Assembly: GCA_020621865.1 (NCBI GenBank)
Contig: JAHRYW010000003.1
Location: forward strand, 1-64,000
Reading direction: 5' to 3'
DNA from: Betaproteobacteria bacterium
GTDB lineage: Bacteria; Pseudomonadota; Gammaproteobacteria; Burkholderiales; Rhodocyclaceae
DNA: 64,000 bases
The notes under the pieces are model-generated. The model was given only the letters and a program-made list of their open reading frames with translations, did not search any database and was not told the DNA's origin. Of the stretch, positions 12,132 through 21,299 are shown piece by piece. The position numbers and the translations under genes were made by a program. Numbering within the stretch: position 1 is the first letter of the stretch; the number at the start of each line of letters is the position of its first letter.

Positions 12132-14209
12132 CACGACCAGCGGGCGCGGAATTCGGCCGGCGCCACGGCCCGGCCGTGCAGGTAGCCCTGCAGCTGCTCG
12201 CACCCGAGTTGCGCCAGGAATGCCGCCTGGGCCTCTGTCTCGACGCCTTCGGCGACCACTTCGAAACCCATGCTGCGGGCCAGTTCCATCACCGTCCGGA
12301 TGATCGCCTCATCGCCGGGATTGCGGCCGATGCCTTCGACGAAGGAGCCGTCGATCTTCAATTGCTGGATCGGCAGCATCTTCAGGTAGCTGAGCGACGA
12401 ATAGCCGGTGCCGAAGTCGTCGAGCGCCAGGCTGATGCCGAGATCGCGCAGGCGCTCAAGCAGCGCGAAGGAATCGCTGACCGCCATGACTACCGACTCA
12501 GTCAGTTCCAGCTTGAGGCGGGTCGGATCCATGCCCGTCTCGTCGAGGATTTGTTCGAGGACATCGATGAACTCGGGGCGCTCCAGTTGCTTGACCGACA
12601 GATTGACCGAAACCTGCGGCAGATCGAAACCGCTGTCCCGCCACTGGACGAACTGGCGGCAGGTTTCGCGCAGCACCCAGTTGCCGAGCCCGATGATCAG
12701 GCCGGAATCCTCGGCCATCGGGATGAAACTCATCGGCATCACCTCGCCGAGTTCCGGGCTGTTCCAGCGGACCAGCGCCTCGGCGCCAACCAGCTTGCCG
12801 CTCTGCGTTTCGACCTGTGGCTGCAGGTGGACGCTCAGTTCGCCGTTTTCCTGCGCCCGACGGAGCAGGTTTTCCATCCGGATGCGAACCTGGGCATCGC
12901 GCGTCATTTCCGGCGTGTAGAAATGGAAATTGCCGCGCCCCTGGGCCTTGGCGCGGTACATCGCCGTGTCGGCATTGCGCATCAGCTCGAGCACGCTGTC
13001 GCCATCGCCGGGGAACAGGCTGATGCCGACCGCGGCAGTCAGGAACAGTTCGTGGTCGCCGAACTTGAACGGCTGATCGAAGGCGCCGAGGATCTCGCGG
13101 GCGAGCATCTCGACCTCGTCCTCGCTGCGCACCGCCTCCATCAGGCAGATGAATTCGTCGCCGCCCAGGCGGGCCAGCATGTCGATCAGCCGGACGTGTT
13201 CGGAAAGGCGGGCGGCGACGGCAACCAGCAACTCGTCGCCGACGCCATGGCCGAGGGAGTCGTTGACCTGCTTGAACTGGTCGAGGTCGATGAACAACAC
13301 GGCCAGCCGTTCGCCGTGGCGGCCATTTTCGCGCAGGCTTTCCTCCAGGCGCTCGATGAAGCAGCGGCGGTTGGCCAGGCCGGTCAACGGGTCGTGGTAG
13401 GCCAGGTAATTGAGCTTGCTCTGCGCCTGGCGGCGCTCCGAAATCTCGCCCTCAAGCTGGCTGTTGGTCCGTTTCAGTTCGTCGGTGCGCGCCGCGACCT
13501 GGACTTCCAGCGTGTCGCGCGCCGCCTTGATGCGGCCTTCCTGGTCTTCGAGGATGCCCTGCGCCCGGCGGACGACCAGGAACTGCATCAGGTAAAGCAA
13601 CGCGAAGACGACCACGACGCCGGCCGTGACCCACCACAGACTGCGCTGCAACTGGGCGACGAAGGGGGTGACGTTCTGGTAGAGCTCGAAGACGCCCTCG
13701 ACGGCGTGATCCTTGCCGACGATGGGAATGTAGCTGGCCAGCACGTCGACTTCGGCCAGCGTGCCTTCGAAGGAGTCGATGCGGTCCCGATGCGTCAGTT
13801 CGCTGACCGTAGTCCCGCGCATGGCGCTGCGGAATCCCGGATTGTCCAGCTTGCTCTCGCCGATCTGGAGTTGATCGGTAGAAAAGACGGTATTGCCCAA
13901 GCGGTTGTAGATCTTGACCTTGACGACCGCCGTGTTGTGCATCAATTCAAGGACACTGGCCTGTAGCGCGGCGGATTTCGGCGATTGCCGGAGAAACTCG
14001 ACGTCGCGGCCAAGCGCATCGGCCATCAACGCTGCGAGCGGCTCCCGCAACGAGTTCTCGAAAACCTGCGCCATCGCCACGTTGCGACCTTCGGCCAGTT
14101 CCTGCATCTGCTGCAGCGACAACTGCCGGTACAGCGGCCCCAATACCCCCGCAGCCAGAACGATGAGGATGAAGCTGACTGTCGAGAAATAGCGCGAAAG
14201 ATTAAACAT
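12131..14209 (-). CDS. Membrane GGDEF-EAL c-di-GMP protein
   Basis: 692-aa signalling protein. A membrane helix at about 10-28, an extracytoplasmic sensor domain (about 29-190), a second helix (about 193-215) and a coiled-coil linker lead into a GGDEF domain with intact GGDEF at 349-353 and an EAL domain with EAL at 477-479, plus DDFGTGYSSLSYL. Both motifs are intact, so either or both activities are possible. It is the first gene of a two-gene unit with the FtsX-type permease, overlapping it by 1 nt, so c-di-GMP signalling and that transporter may be functionally linked (inference). Confidence 0.9.
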   Translation of the reverse strand: MFNLSRYFSTVSFILIVLAAGVLGPLYRQLSLQQMQELAEGRNVAMAQVFENSLREPLAALMADALGRDVEFLRQSPKSAALQASVLELMHNTAVVKVKIYNRLGNTVFSTDQLQIGESKLDNPGFRSAMRGTTVSELTHRDRIDSFEGTLAEVDVLASYIPIVGKDHAVEGVFELYQNVTPFVAQLQRSLWWVTAGVVVVFALLYLMQFLVVRRAQGILEDQEGRIKAARDTLEVQVAARTDELKRTNSQLEGEISERRQAQSKLNYLAYHDPLTGLANRRCFIERLEESLRENGRHGERLAVLFIDLDQFKQVNDSLGHGVGDELLVAVAARLSEHVRLIDMLARLGGDEFICLMEAVRSEDEVEMLAREILGAFDQPFKFGDHELFLTAAVGISLFPGDGDSVLELMRNADTAMYRAKAQGRGNFHFYTPEMTRDAQVRIRMENLLRRAQENGELSVHLQPQVETQSGKLVGAEALVRWNSPELGEVMPMSFIPMAEDSGLIIGLGNWVLRETCRQFVQWRDSGFDLPQVSVNLSVKQLERPEFIDVLEQILDETGMDPTRLKLELTESVVMAVSDSFALLERLRDLGISLALDDFGTGYSSLSYLKMLPIQQLKIDGSFVEGIGRNPGDEAIIRTVMELARSMGFEVVAEGVETEAQAAFLAQLGCEQLQGYLHGRAVAPAEFRARWS

Positions 14210-14236
14210 ATAGGCCGAAAGGATTATTCCTCCAGC

Positions 14237-15598
14237 TTATTCCATCTCGCGTATCCGCGCTACCGCCTCCTCGACACGTTTGACGGCGATGACTTCCATG
14301 CCGGGAATCGTCTGCTTCGGGCGATTGGCCTCGGGAATCAGGGCACGGGTAAAGCCGAGCTTGGCGGCTTCCTTCAGTCGCTCCTGGCCACGCGGTGCGG
14401 GGCGGATTTCACCGGCCAGGCCAACTTCACCAAACACAATAAGTTTGGATGGCAACGGTTTGTTTTTTAACGATGATGTAATCGACAAAAGCACAGCCAA
14501 GTCGGCAGCTGGCTCGGTAATCTTGACCCCGCCGACGGCATTGACGAAGACATCCTGATCAAAGCAGACGATGCCGGCATGGCGATGCAAAACCGCCAGC
14601 AGCATGGCCAGGCGCTGCGGGTCGAGGCCGACGGTCAGCCGGCGCGGGTTGCCGTGGGCGCTATCGACCAGCGCCTGGATTTCTACCAGCAGCGGCCGTG
14701 TGCCCTCCTGAGTCACCATCACGCAGGAGCCGGGAACATCCTGCCCGTGCTGCGACAGGAACAGCGCCGACGGATTGCTGACCCCCTTCAGGCCGGTCTC
14801 GGTCATGGCGAAGACGCCAAGTTCATTGACCGCGCCGAAGCGGTTCTTGAAGGCGCGCACCAGTCGGAAGCTGGAATGCGTGTCGCCCTCGAAATACAGC
14901 ACCGTGTCGACGATGTGTTCGAGCACGCGCGGCCCAGCCAGTGCGCCCTCCTTGGTCACGTGGCCGACCAGAATGACCGTGATGCCGGCCTGCTTGGCCA
15001 GCCGGGTCAATTGCGCCGCACATTCGCGGACCTGCGCCACCGAGCCCGGAGCGCTCGACAGTTGATCGGACCACAGCGTCTGGATCGAGTCGATGACCGC
15101 GACCACCGGCTGTTCGGCCTGCAGCGTGGCAAGGATGCGTTCCAGGTTGATTTCGGCCATCAGGGCCAGACGGCGAGTGTCCAGTCCCAGCCGGCGGGCG
15201 CGCAAGGCGACCTGCTCGCCGGATTCCTCGCCGCTGACGTAGAGCACCTTGTGGGCGGCTGACAAATGGGCCAGCGCTTGCAGCAGCAACGTGCTCTTGC
15301 CGATGCCGGGGTCGCCGCCGATCAGCACGACGCCGCCATTGACCAGCCCGCCGCCCAGCGCGCGGTCGAATTCGCCGATGCCGGTGGCGATCCGCTCGAC
15401 TTCGCGGGCCTCGATTTCGGACAGATTCTGCAGCTTGGCGGCCGGGGCCAGCGACTCGAAACGGCTATTGGTCGGCGCCTTTTCGGCGACGCTCTCGACC
15501 AGCGTGTTCCACTGGTTGCAGCCGGGGCACTGCCCCTGCCACTTCGGGCTGGTCGCGCCGCATTCGGTGCAGCTATAGATGGTTTTGATTTTGGCCAT
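14237..15598 (-). CDS. radA: DNA repair protein RadA
   Basis: RecA-like ATPase that helps branch migration in recombination repair and, in naturally competent bacteria, transformation. The N-terminal zinc finger is CTECG...CPGC. Walker A is GGDPGIGKSTLL, the KNRFG motif is present, and a Lon-protease-like C-terminal domain follows. The length is 453 aa. MAKIK is chosen as start because it precedes the zinc finger as in the family. This ATG and the first codons lie inside a copy of the dispersed repeat, whose GGCCATTTTTT sequence supplies them, and there is no clear ribosome binding site before it. Confidence 0.93.
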   Translation of the reverse strand: MAKIKTIYSCTECGATSPKWQGQCPGCNQWNTLVESVAEKAPTNSRFESLAPAAKLQNLSEIEAREVERIATGIGEFDRALGGGLVNGGVVLIGGDPGIGKSTLLLQALAHLSAAHKVLYVSGEESGEQVALRARRLGLDTRRLALMAEINLERILATLQAEQPVVAVIDSIQTLWSDQLSSAPGSVAQVRECAAQLTRLAKQAGITVILVGHVTKEGALAGPRVLEHIVDTVLYFEGDTHSSFRLVRAFKNRFGAVNELGVFAMTETGLKGVSNPSALFLSQHGQDVPGSCVMVTQEGTRPLLVEIQALVDSAHGNPRRLTVGLDPQRLAMLLAVLHRHAGIVCFDQDVFVNAVGGVKITEPAADLAVLLSITSSLKNKPLPSKLIVFGEVGLAGEIRPAPRGQERLKEAAKLGFTRALIPEANRPKQTIPGMEVIAVKRVEEAVARIREME

Positions 15599-15621
15599 TT
15601 TTTGGAGGTGACCGTAGCATT
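15583..15621 (+). repeat. Dispersed core/A-T-tract repeat, copy D
   Basis: Exact core GACCGTAGCATT at 15610-15621. Core-first it continues ACCTCC, AAAAAAT, GGCC, AAAATCAAAA. It fills the whole 22-bp gap between the alr stop codon and the radA start and extends into the first radA codons. Confidence 0.75.
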
Positions 15622-16706
15622 CAGTCCACAACGACCGGCACGCGCGGCGCCAAGGCGCAGAACAGTTCGTAGGCGATGGTCCCGGCCGCCGCGGCCACTT
15701 CGTCGGCCGGCACGTCGCCGGCGATGCCCCTGCCCCACAGGGTCACCGGCGAGCCTATCCCGGCCTCGGGAATGTCAGTCAGATCGCAGGCCAGCATGTC
15801 CATCGAAACCCGGCCGAGGGTCTTCGTCCGCCGGCCCATGACGGCAATCGGCGTGCCGGTCGGGGCGTGGCGCGGGTAGCCATCGGCATAGCCGCAGGCG
15901 ACGATGCCGATGCGCATCGGCCGCTCGGCTGCGAAGCTGCCGCCGTAGCCGACGCGCTCGCCGGGTGCCAGTTCCTGGACGCCGATGATCGCGCTCTCCA
16001 GCGTCATCGCCGGCTGCAGACCGAGGGTTTCGGCGCTGCGGTCGGCAAACGGGCTGGCGCCGTAGAGCATGATGCCGGGCCGCACCCAGTCGGCGTGTGT
16101 CGCCGGGTGGTCAAAGATGGCTGCGGAATTGGCCAGGCTGAACGGTCCCGTCCAGTCGCCGGCTATGGCTTCAAGGCGCTCGACCTGCCAGGCCACGCCG
16201 CGCTCGCCGTCGGCATCGGCAAAATGCGTCATCAGCGTCGTTTCGGTCGCCGGCCGGGCCTGGAGGGTGGCCAGTGCCGCCGACAGGTTGGCGGCGGTGA
16301 AACCCAGGCGGTTCATGCCGGTGTTCAGCTTCAGGTAGATCGACAGCGGCGCCACGCCGGCTTCGCCGAGCAGCAGGTCGAGTTGCTCCGGGCAATGAAC
16401 GACGCAGCTCAGTCCATGGCCGGCCACGGCCCGGGCGTCGCGGGCGCTGAACACGCCTTCGAGCAGCAGGATAGGCCGGATGATGCCGGCTTCGCGCAGG
16501 GCGACGGCGTTTTCGCATTCAAGCAGGGCAAAGCCGTCGGCCTCCCCGCGCAGCGCCTCGACGGCTCGCCACTGGCCATGGCCGTAGGCGTTGGCCTTGA
16601 CCACCGCCCAGGCGCGCGACTGCGGTGCCAGCCGCTTGACCAGCCGGTAGTTGTGCAGGATGGCCGCCGGCACGATACGGGCCCGGATGGGCCGCGAGGT
16701 TTTCAT
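15621..16706 (-). CDS. alr: Alanine racemase
   Basis: PLP enzyme making D-alanine for peptidoglycan. The PLP lysine is K37 in AVVKANAYGHG. The second catalytic residue is the Tyr in GERVGYGGSF of the C-terminal beta domain. The length is 361 aa, normal for the family. The start overlaps the stop of the upstream LysR gene by 4 nt (ATGA). The stop codon abuts copy D of the dispersed repeat, and radA follows on the same strand; the alr-radA pairing is common in betaproteobacteria. Confidence 0.94.
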   Translation of the reverse strand: MKTSRPIRARIVPAAILHNYRLVKRLAPQSRAWAVVKANAYGHGQWRAVEALRGEADGFALLECENAVALREAGIIRPILLLEGVFSARDARAVAGHGLSCVVHCPEQLDLLLGEAGVAPLSIYLKLNTGMNRLGFTAANLSAALATLQARPATETTLMTHFADADGERGVAWQVERLEAIAGDWTGPFSLANSAAIFDHPATHADWVRPGIMLYGASPFADRSAETLGLQPAMTLESAIIGVQELAPGERVGYGGSFAAERPMRIGIVACGYADGYPRHAPTGTPIAVMGRRTKTLGRVSMDMLACDLTDIPEAGIGSPVTLWGRGIAGDVPADEVAAAAGTIAYELFCALAPRVPVVVD

Positions 16707-17605
16707 GGTGCCAGTTCCTTCAGCTTGCCCTTGGCAAATTCGATGAAGGTGGATGTCAGCCGCGACTGGAATCGTCCCTCGGGATAAACCAGGTAGAGGC
16801 TGCGCTTCAGCGGCGGCTTGAGCGGGATGGCGAGCAGTTCGCCGAGCAGTGTTTCCTTCTCGACGACGGCCCGCGACACGATGGCAAAGCCCAGCCCGGT
16901 CGAGACGACGCCTTTCAGGGCTTCCGGGCTGCCCAGCTCCATCTGCATCTTGAGGCTGGCCGGCGCGATATTGTGGCTGCGGAAATAGGCATCGGTGATC
17001 TCGCGGGTGCCGGAACCTGGCTCGCGGGAGATGAATTCGTAGTCGGCCAGCGCCTTCGGGGTCACCGACTTCATGCCGGCCAAGGGGTAATCCGGCGCGC
17101 AGATGGCCTGCAGTTCATCCTCGCAGCAGATCTGGCTGGCCACGCCGCCGAGCTTGGCCGGCGCCTCGATCAGCCCGACATCGAGCGTATGCTCGGCGAC
17201 CCGGCCTTCGATGCTTTCCGAGTTGGCGACGATCAGCCGCGCCCTGACCTGCGGATACAGCGCGTTGAACTCGCCCAGCACGCGCGGCAGCATGAATTCG
17301 GCGATGGTCGTGCTGGCACCGACGAGCAGCGGGCCGCGCATTTCGCCGGTCATTTCGCCGAGCCGGGTTTCCATCTCGTCGGAAAGGGCGAGAATCTTTT
17401 GCGCGTAGGACAGCACCAGCTCGCCGGCCGGCGTCAGCGAAATGCTGCCGTGGCGGCGCTCGAACAGGCGCGTGCTGTACTGCTCCTCCAGTTGCTTGAT
17501 CTGGAAGGTCACGGCCGGCTGCGTCATGAACAGGGCGTCGGCGGCGCGCGTGAAACTCAGATGTTTGGCTACCGCATGAAAAACCTGCAAACGCCGGTCA
17601 GCCAT
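16703..17605 (-). CDS. LysR family transcriptional regulator
   Basis: 300-aa regulator with an N-terminal winged helix-turn-helix (about 1-60, SFTRAADALFMTQPAVTFQIKQLE) and a LysR substrate-binding domain (about 90-295). The sequence resembles the CysL/CbbR-like branch, but the target is not clear. The start MADRRLQ is chosen because GGAGAA lies 6 nt upstream; an ATG 36 nt further up lacks such a site. It overlaps alr by 4 nt, an unusual operon partner for a regulator. The divergent neighbour is lplT. Confidence 0.88.
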   Translation of the reverse strand: MADRRLQVFHAVAKHLSFTRAADALFMTQPAVTFQIKQLEEQYSTRLFERRHGSISLTPAGELVLSYAQKILALSDEMETRLGEMTGEMRGPLLVGASTTIAEFMLPRVLGEFNALYPQVRARLIVANSESIEGRVAEHTLDVGLIEAPAKLGGVASQICCEDELQAICAPDYPLAGMKSVTPKALADYEFISREPGSGTREITDAYFRSHNIAPASLKMQMELGSPEALKGVVSTGLGFAIVSRAVVEKETLLGELLAIPLKPPLKRSLYLVYPEGRFQSRLTSTFIEFAKGKLKELAP

Positions 17606-17666
17606 GATGATTCTCCAGAATGGGATGCGGCCGATATTCAATCACATTCCGCGCCGCTTCCTTCGA

Positions 17667-17728
17667 TTTTGGCCAAAATTTGCTACTCACCCTGGGGCCA
17701 GCCTTTGTTTCTATGGTCGTAGCATTCG
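17667..17728 (+). repeat. Dispersed repeat, degenerate copy E
   Basis: TTTTGGCCAAAATTTG at 17667-17682 and a core-like GGTCGTAGCATT at 17715-17726 (two differences from consensus) are separated by about 32 bp instead of about 5. It looks like a repeat copy split by an insertion or two half-copies side by side. It lies in the gap between the LysR gene and lplT. Confidence 0.45.
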
Positions 17729-17791
17729 CCGTCATCAAGGCTTAACCGGCCTGACACAGACTCGCCGCTTTCAACGCTAGATGGCGGGAAG

Positions 17792-19147
17792 ATGCACATC
17801 AAAGACAAGCACGCAAGTCTTGTGTCCAATCCTGAGCGTGGTATAAACCTCGCCCAAAGTAATATAAGAGACAAATTCTTCGTGCCGTTCGGCTTCTACA
17901 TCATCATGGCCGCGCAGTTTTTTTCCGCGCTGGCCGACAATGCCCTCCTGATTGCCGCTATCGCCGCCCTGCGCGAGATGCACGCACCGGCCGAATACGA
18001 GCCTCTGCTCAAAACCTTCTTCACCGTTTCCTACGTCGTACTTGCCGCCTTCGTCGGCGCCTTTGCCGACTCGATGGCGAAAGGCCGGGTCATGCTGATC
18101 AGCAATGGCATCAAGATCATCGGCTGCAGCATGATGTTCTTCGGCGCCCATCCCCTGCTCGCCTACGCCGTTGTCGGCCTCGGCGCTGCCGCCTACTCGC
18201 CGGCCAAGTACGGCATCCTGACCGAATACCTGCCGCACCGCCTGCTCGTCGTCGCCAACGGCTGGATCGAGGGCCTGACCGTCGGCGCCATCATCCTCGG
18301 CGTCGTCATCGGCGGCACGCTGATCCGTCCGGAAGTCGCCCAGCATCTGCTCGCCTTCGACTTTCCGCTGTTCGAGACCGGTGTCGATACGGTCGGCGAA
18401 ATGGCCCTCTCGGTCGTCGCAGTGCTCTACATCCTGGCTGCCGGCTTCAACCTTTACGTGCCGGACACCGGCGTCGACCACAAGGTCCTGAAGAAGAACC
18501 CGTGGTTCCTGATCCACGAATTCAACCACTGCCTCGCCCTGCTCTGGCGCGACCGCCTGGGCCAGATCTCGCTGGCCGTCACCACGCTGTTCTGGGGGGC
18601 CGGTGCGACGCTGCAATTCATCGTGATCAAGTGGGCCGAAGTCTCGCTCGGCCTCGGTTTGTCCAAATCCTCGATGCTGCAGGGCGTCGTTGCCGTCGGC
18701 GTCGCCGTCGGTGCGATTGCCGCCGCCAAGTTCATCACCCTGCGCAAATCGGTCCGCGTCATTCCGCTCGGCATCGCCATGGGCTTGATCGTGCTGGCCA
18801 TGAACTTCGTCCATGAAATCTGGCTGGCCGTGCCGCTGCTGATCATCATCGGCGGCCTGTCCGGCTTCTTCGTCGTGCCGATGAACGCCCTGCTCCAGCA
18901 CCGCGGCCACATCCTGATGGGCGCCGGCCACTCGATCGCGGTGCAGAACTTCAACGAGAACATCTCCATCCTGGTCATGACCGGGCTGTACTACCTGATG
19001 ATCAAGATGAACCTGTCGATCTACTGGGTGGTCACCCTGTTCGGGCTATTCGTCAGCGGCCTGATGTACCTGATCCGCCAGCGCCATTTCGCCAACCAGG
19101 CGATCCAGGACGACGTCCAGCACCTCGACGATTCAGCGCATCATTAA
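17792..19147 (+). CDS. lplT: Lysophospholipid transporter LplT
   Basis: Major facilitator of 451 aa that flips lysophospholipids across the inner membrane for re-acylation. About 12 hydrophobic segments start at FGFYIIMAAQFFSALADNALL, the signature N-terminal helix. The first 28 residues are an extension relative to most members, and the purine-rich site is too close to this ATG, so the start is uncertain. No acyltransferase is fused or adjacent. It faces the udg-rimI-tsaB operon across a long inverted repeat. Confidence 0.9.
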   Translation: MHIKDKHASLVSNPERGINLAQSNIRDKFFVPFGFYIIMAAQFFSALADNALLIAAIAALREMHAPAEYEPLLKTFFTVSYVVLAAFVGAFADSMAKGRVMLISNGIKIIGCSMMFFGAHPLLAYAVVGLGAAAYSPAKYGILTEYLPHRLLVVANGWIEGLTVGAIILGVVIGGTLIRPEVAQHLLAFDFPLFETGVDTVGEMALSVVAVLYILAAGFNLYVPDTGVDHKVLKKNPWFLIHEFNHCLALLWRDRLGQISLAVTTLFWGAGATLQFIVIKWAEVSLGLGLSKSSMLQGVVAVGVAVGAIAAAKFITLRKSVRVIPLGIAMGLIVLAMNFVHEIWLAVPLLIIIGGLSGFFVVPMNALLQHRGHILMGAGHSIAVQNFNENISILVMTGLYYLMIKMNLSIYWVVTLFGLFVSGLMYLIRQRHFANQAIQDDVQHLDDSAHH

Positions 19148-19151
19148 CGGC

Positions 19152-19315
19152 TAGTGGTCTGCTTCGTAGATGGCCGAACAACAGAAAGCGCAGAATTTGC
19201 GCCTGTGGCTAGGCGCGAACCACAGCGATAGCCGTAGCTATCGCGAGGATGAGCAACAACGCCACAGGTGCAAAGACAAGCTTTATGGTTTGGTTATCTG
19301 CGAAGCAGACTACTA
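19152..19315. repeat. 164-bp long imperfect palindrome, MITE-like
   Basis: The arms TAGTGGTCTGCTTCGTAGAT (from 19152) and ATCTGCGAAGCAGACTACTA (to 19315) are 18/20 complementary. Pairing continues inwards to TTTGCGCCTGTGGC against GCCACAGGTGCAAA (13/14). The centre holds a perfect hairpin GCGATAGC-CGTA-GCTATCGC at 19225-19244. The whole gap between lplT and udg is this structure, and its right end supplies the TAG stop codon of udg. It may be a non-autonomous mobile element, a structured RNA or a terminator; no transposase is present. Confidence 0.65.
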
Positions 19316-20113
19316 AAACGGCAGTTCCGGTGCCATCCGTTCGCGCAGCGTGCGACGGGCGAACAGCAGATCTTCCCAGGCCTTGGCCTTGTCCGGCAGG
19401 TTGCGTAGCAAATAGGCCGGGTGATAAGTCACCACCACCGGCACTCCGGCAAATTCGAAACGCTGGCCGCGCAGCGAGGCCAGCGACTTGTCGTCGTGCA
19501 GCACCGCATGGACAGCCGCCTTGCCGAGCAGGACGATGATCTTCGGCTTGAGCAAGGCAATCTGGCGCTCCAGATAAGGCCGACAGGCCGCCATTTCCGC
19601 CGCTTCCGGCGTGCGGTTACCGGGCGGCCGGCACTTCACCGCGTTGGCGATATAGACGCGGTTGCCGCGGGCGATGTCGAGCGATGCCAGCATGGCGTCG
19701 AGCAACTTGCCGGCCTGGCCGACGAAGGGTTCGCCCTTGGCATCTTCCTCGGCGCCCGGGCCTTCGCCGATGAACAGCCACTCCGGATTGAGGTCGCCAA
19801 CCCCGAGCACGGCCTGCTTGCGCTGCTCGCACAATGGGCAGGCGCGGCACTCGGCGACCCGGCGGGCCAGTTCCGGCCATTCCAGGGTATCGACCGAAGC
19901 CTGCGCGGCAACGGCCGGGGAAACGACCGGCGCTACAAGCGGCGTGGCAGCCTGCAACGGAAGCGGGTCGGCAACCGGCGCTGGCTTGCTGTCCGTGGCG
20001 ACCGGCGCAGCCGAGGCAAGCTCGGCGGCCGGCGTCTCCGGCACGGCATCGCGCAACACCCAGAGCGGGGTGATGCCCATCTCGACCAGCATTTGTTCTC
20101 GGCTCAGGCTCAT
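19313..20113 (-). CDS. Uracil-DNA glycosylase, family 4 (Fe-S)
   Basis: Removes uracil from DNA; family 4 enzymes carry a 4Fe-4S cluster. Motifs are CRACPLC (two cluster cysteines), GEGPGAEED as the active-site motif, [11 protein letters not shown] with a third cysteine, and HPAYLLR as the leucine-loop region. The N-terminal 85 residues are an Ala/Pro-rich linker after a short conserved helix ([10 protein letters not shown]). The length is 266 aa. The start overlaps rimI by 4 nt, and the stop codon lies in the palindromic element. Confidence 0.92.
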   Translation of the reverse strand: MSLSREQMLVEMGITPLWVLRDAVPETPAAELASAAPVATDSKPAPVADPLPLQAATPLVAPVVSPAVAAQASVDTLEWPELARRVAECRACPLCEQRKQAVLGVGDLNPEWLFIGEGPGAEEDAKGEPFVGQAGKLLDAMLASLDIARGNRVYIANAVKCRPPGNRTPEAAEMAACRPYLERQIALLKPKIIVLLGKAAVHAVLHDDKSLASLRGQRFEFAGVPVVVTYHPAYLLRNLPDKAKAWEDLLFARRTLRERMAPELPF

Positions 20114-20571
20114 GCCAATTCCTTGTCAAAAATCAGCGCGTCCTCGCGCCCGACCACGGCCGGATAATAGCCCTTGCGCGTGCCGATCTGCTTGAAGCCG
20201 AAGTGGCGATACAGATCGACCGCCCGGTCGTTCGACGGCCGGACTTCGAGAAACAGCTTGTGCGCCCCGCCCAGCCGGGCGCATTCCATCGCATGCCTGA
20301 GCAGCCGGGCGCCGTAGCCTTGTCCCTGGTATCGCTTGCAGACGCCGATGGTCAGCAGGTGCGCCTCGTCGAGTACCGACATGACCACCGAATAACCGAT
20401 CAGGTCACCGCCCAGGCGCAGCACCCAGACGCTGTAACCGGCCTCCAGCGAGTCGGCGAAATTGCCGCGCGACCACGGAAAAACCTGCAACGTCGATTCC
20501 AGCGCGGCGATCGCGTCGAGGTCGCGCTCGTTCATCGGAAAAAACTCGGCGGCAAGGTTCAGGCCGCTCAC
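20110..20571 (-). CDS. rimI: Ribosomal protein S18-alanine N-acetyltransferase
   Basis: GNAT-fold enzyme acetylating the N-terminus of ribosomal protein S18. Acetyl-CoA binding motif in [19 protein letters not shown] and [16 protein letters not shown] are typical of RimI. The length is 153 aa. It overlaps both neighbours (tsaB upstream, udg downstream) by 4 nt. tsaB-rimI adjacency is widely conserved. Confidence 0.93.
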   Translation of the reverse strand: MSGLNLAAEFFPMNERDLDAIAALESTLQVFPWSRGNFADSLEAGYSVWVLRLGGDLIGYSVVMSVLDEAHLLTIGVCKRYQGQGYGARLLRHAMECARLGGAHKLFLEVRPSNDRAVDLYRHFGFKQIGTRKGYYPAVVGREDALIFDKELA

Positions 20572-21257
20572 GCCCGCCCGCCCTCGCTGAGCCTTTCGGC
20601 CACGGTCTTTGCTACCTTGTCGCGGATGTAGAGCGGCGCGGCCAGCGCGGCATCGATGCCCTCGCCCCGAGCGGCACGCGGTGCGGCCAGGGTGGCCACG
20701 GCTGCGGCCGTCGGCAGCAGGTCGGGACGACCCGGAATGCAGGCCTGATTCAGGCGTTCAGCCAGCACCGGATAGGCCGCGATGCCATTGCCGCAGGCCA
20801 ACCAGCCCGGCGCATCGGGCAAGACCACCGCCTCGGGCGCCGAGACGCGAATTTCGCCCTGCAGGGTATAGCCATCGCCCGAGCGGACATAAGCCGCGGA
20901 ATAGACTTCGCCCATCCGGGCGTCGAGCAAGGCCAGCACGTGTTTGGCGCCGCTTTGCGCAGCCAGGGTCTCCAGGCTGGTCACCGGCAGCAGCGGCACA
21001 CCGGCGGCGACCGCCAGTCCCTGTGCCGCACCGCAGGCGACGCGCAGCCCGGTGAAAGCACCGGGACCGACCCCGAAGGCAATGCCGTCCAGTTGTCCGA
21101 CCGTCACGCCGGCTTCAGTCAGCAGTTCGCGAACCAGCGGCAGCAAAGTTTCCGAATGCGGTTTGCCGGCCGGGCAGAGGCGTTCAGAGAGCGTTCCGTC
21201 ACGCCACAGGGCGCAGGAACCAAAGTCGGTGGAAGTTTCCAGGGCAAGGATCAGCAT
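20568..21257 (-). CDS. tsaB: tRNA t6A modification protein TsaB
   Basis: Partner of TsaD and TsaE in making the universal t6A37 tRNA modification. ASKHA-fold N-terminus MLILALETSTDFGSCAL and the conserved GVGPGAFTGLR motif are present. The length is 229 aa. It is first in the tsaB-rimI-udg operon. Confidence 0.94.
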   Translation of the reverse strand: MLILALETSTDFGSCALWRDGTLSERLCPAGKPHSETLLPLVRELLTEAGVTVGQLDGIAFGVGPGAFTGLRVACGAAQGLAVAAGVPLLPVTSLETLAAQSGAKHVLALLDARMGEVYSAAYVRSGDGYTLQGEIRVSAPEAVVLPDAPGWLACGNGIAAYPVLAERLNQACIPGRPDLLPTAAAVATLAAPRAARGEGIDAALAAPLYIRDKVAKTVAERLSEGGRA

Positions 21258-21299
21258 GGGCCGGCATTTTACCGGAGGCGCAGCCGTCTCGTCGCGGAT

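Noticed and set aside
13803..13815. GACCGTAGT as a further repeat copy
   Set aside because: It lacks the CATT end and has no A/T tracts at the required spacing; it is likely chance inside the GGDEF-EAL gene.
11870..13966. 698-codon plus-strand frame across the permease and GGDEF-EAL genes
   Set aside because: It spans two real genes on the opposite strand and has shadow-like composition.
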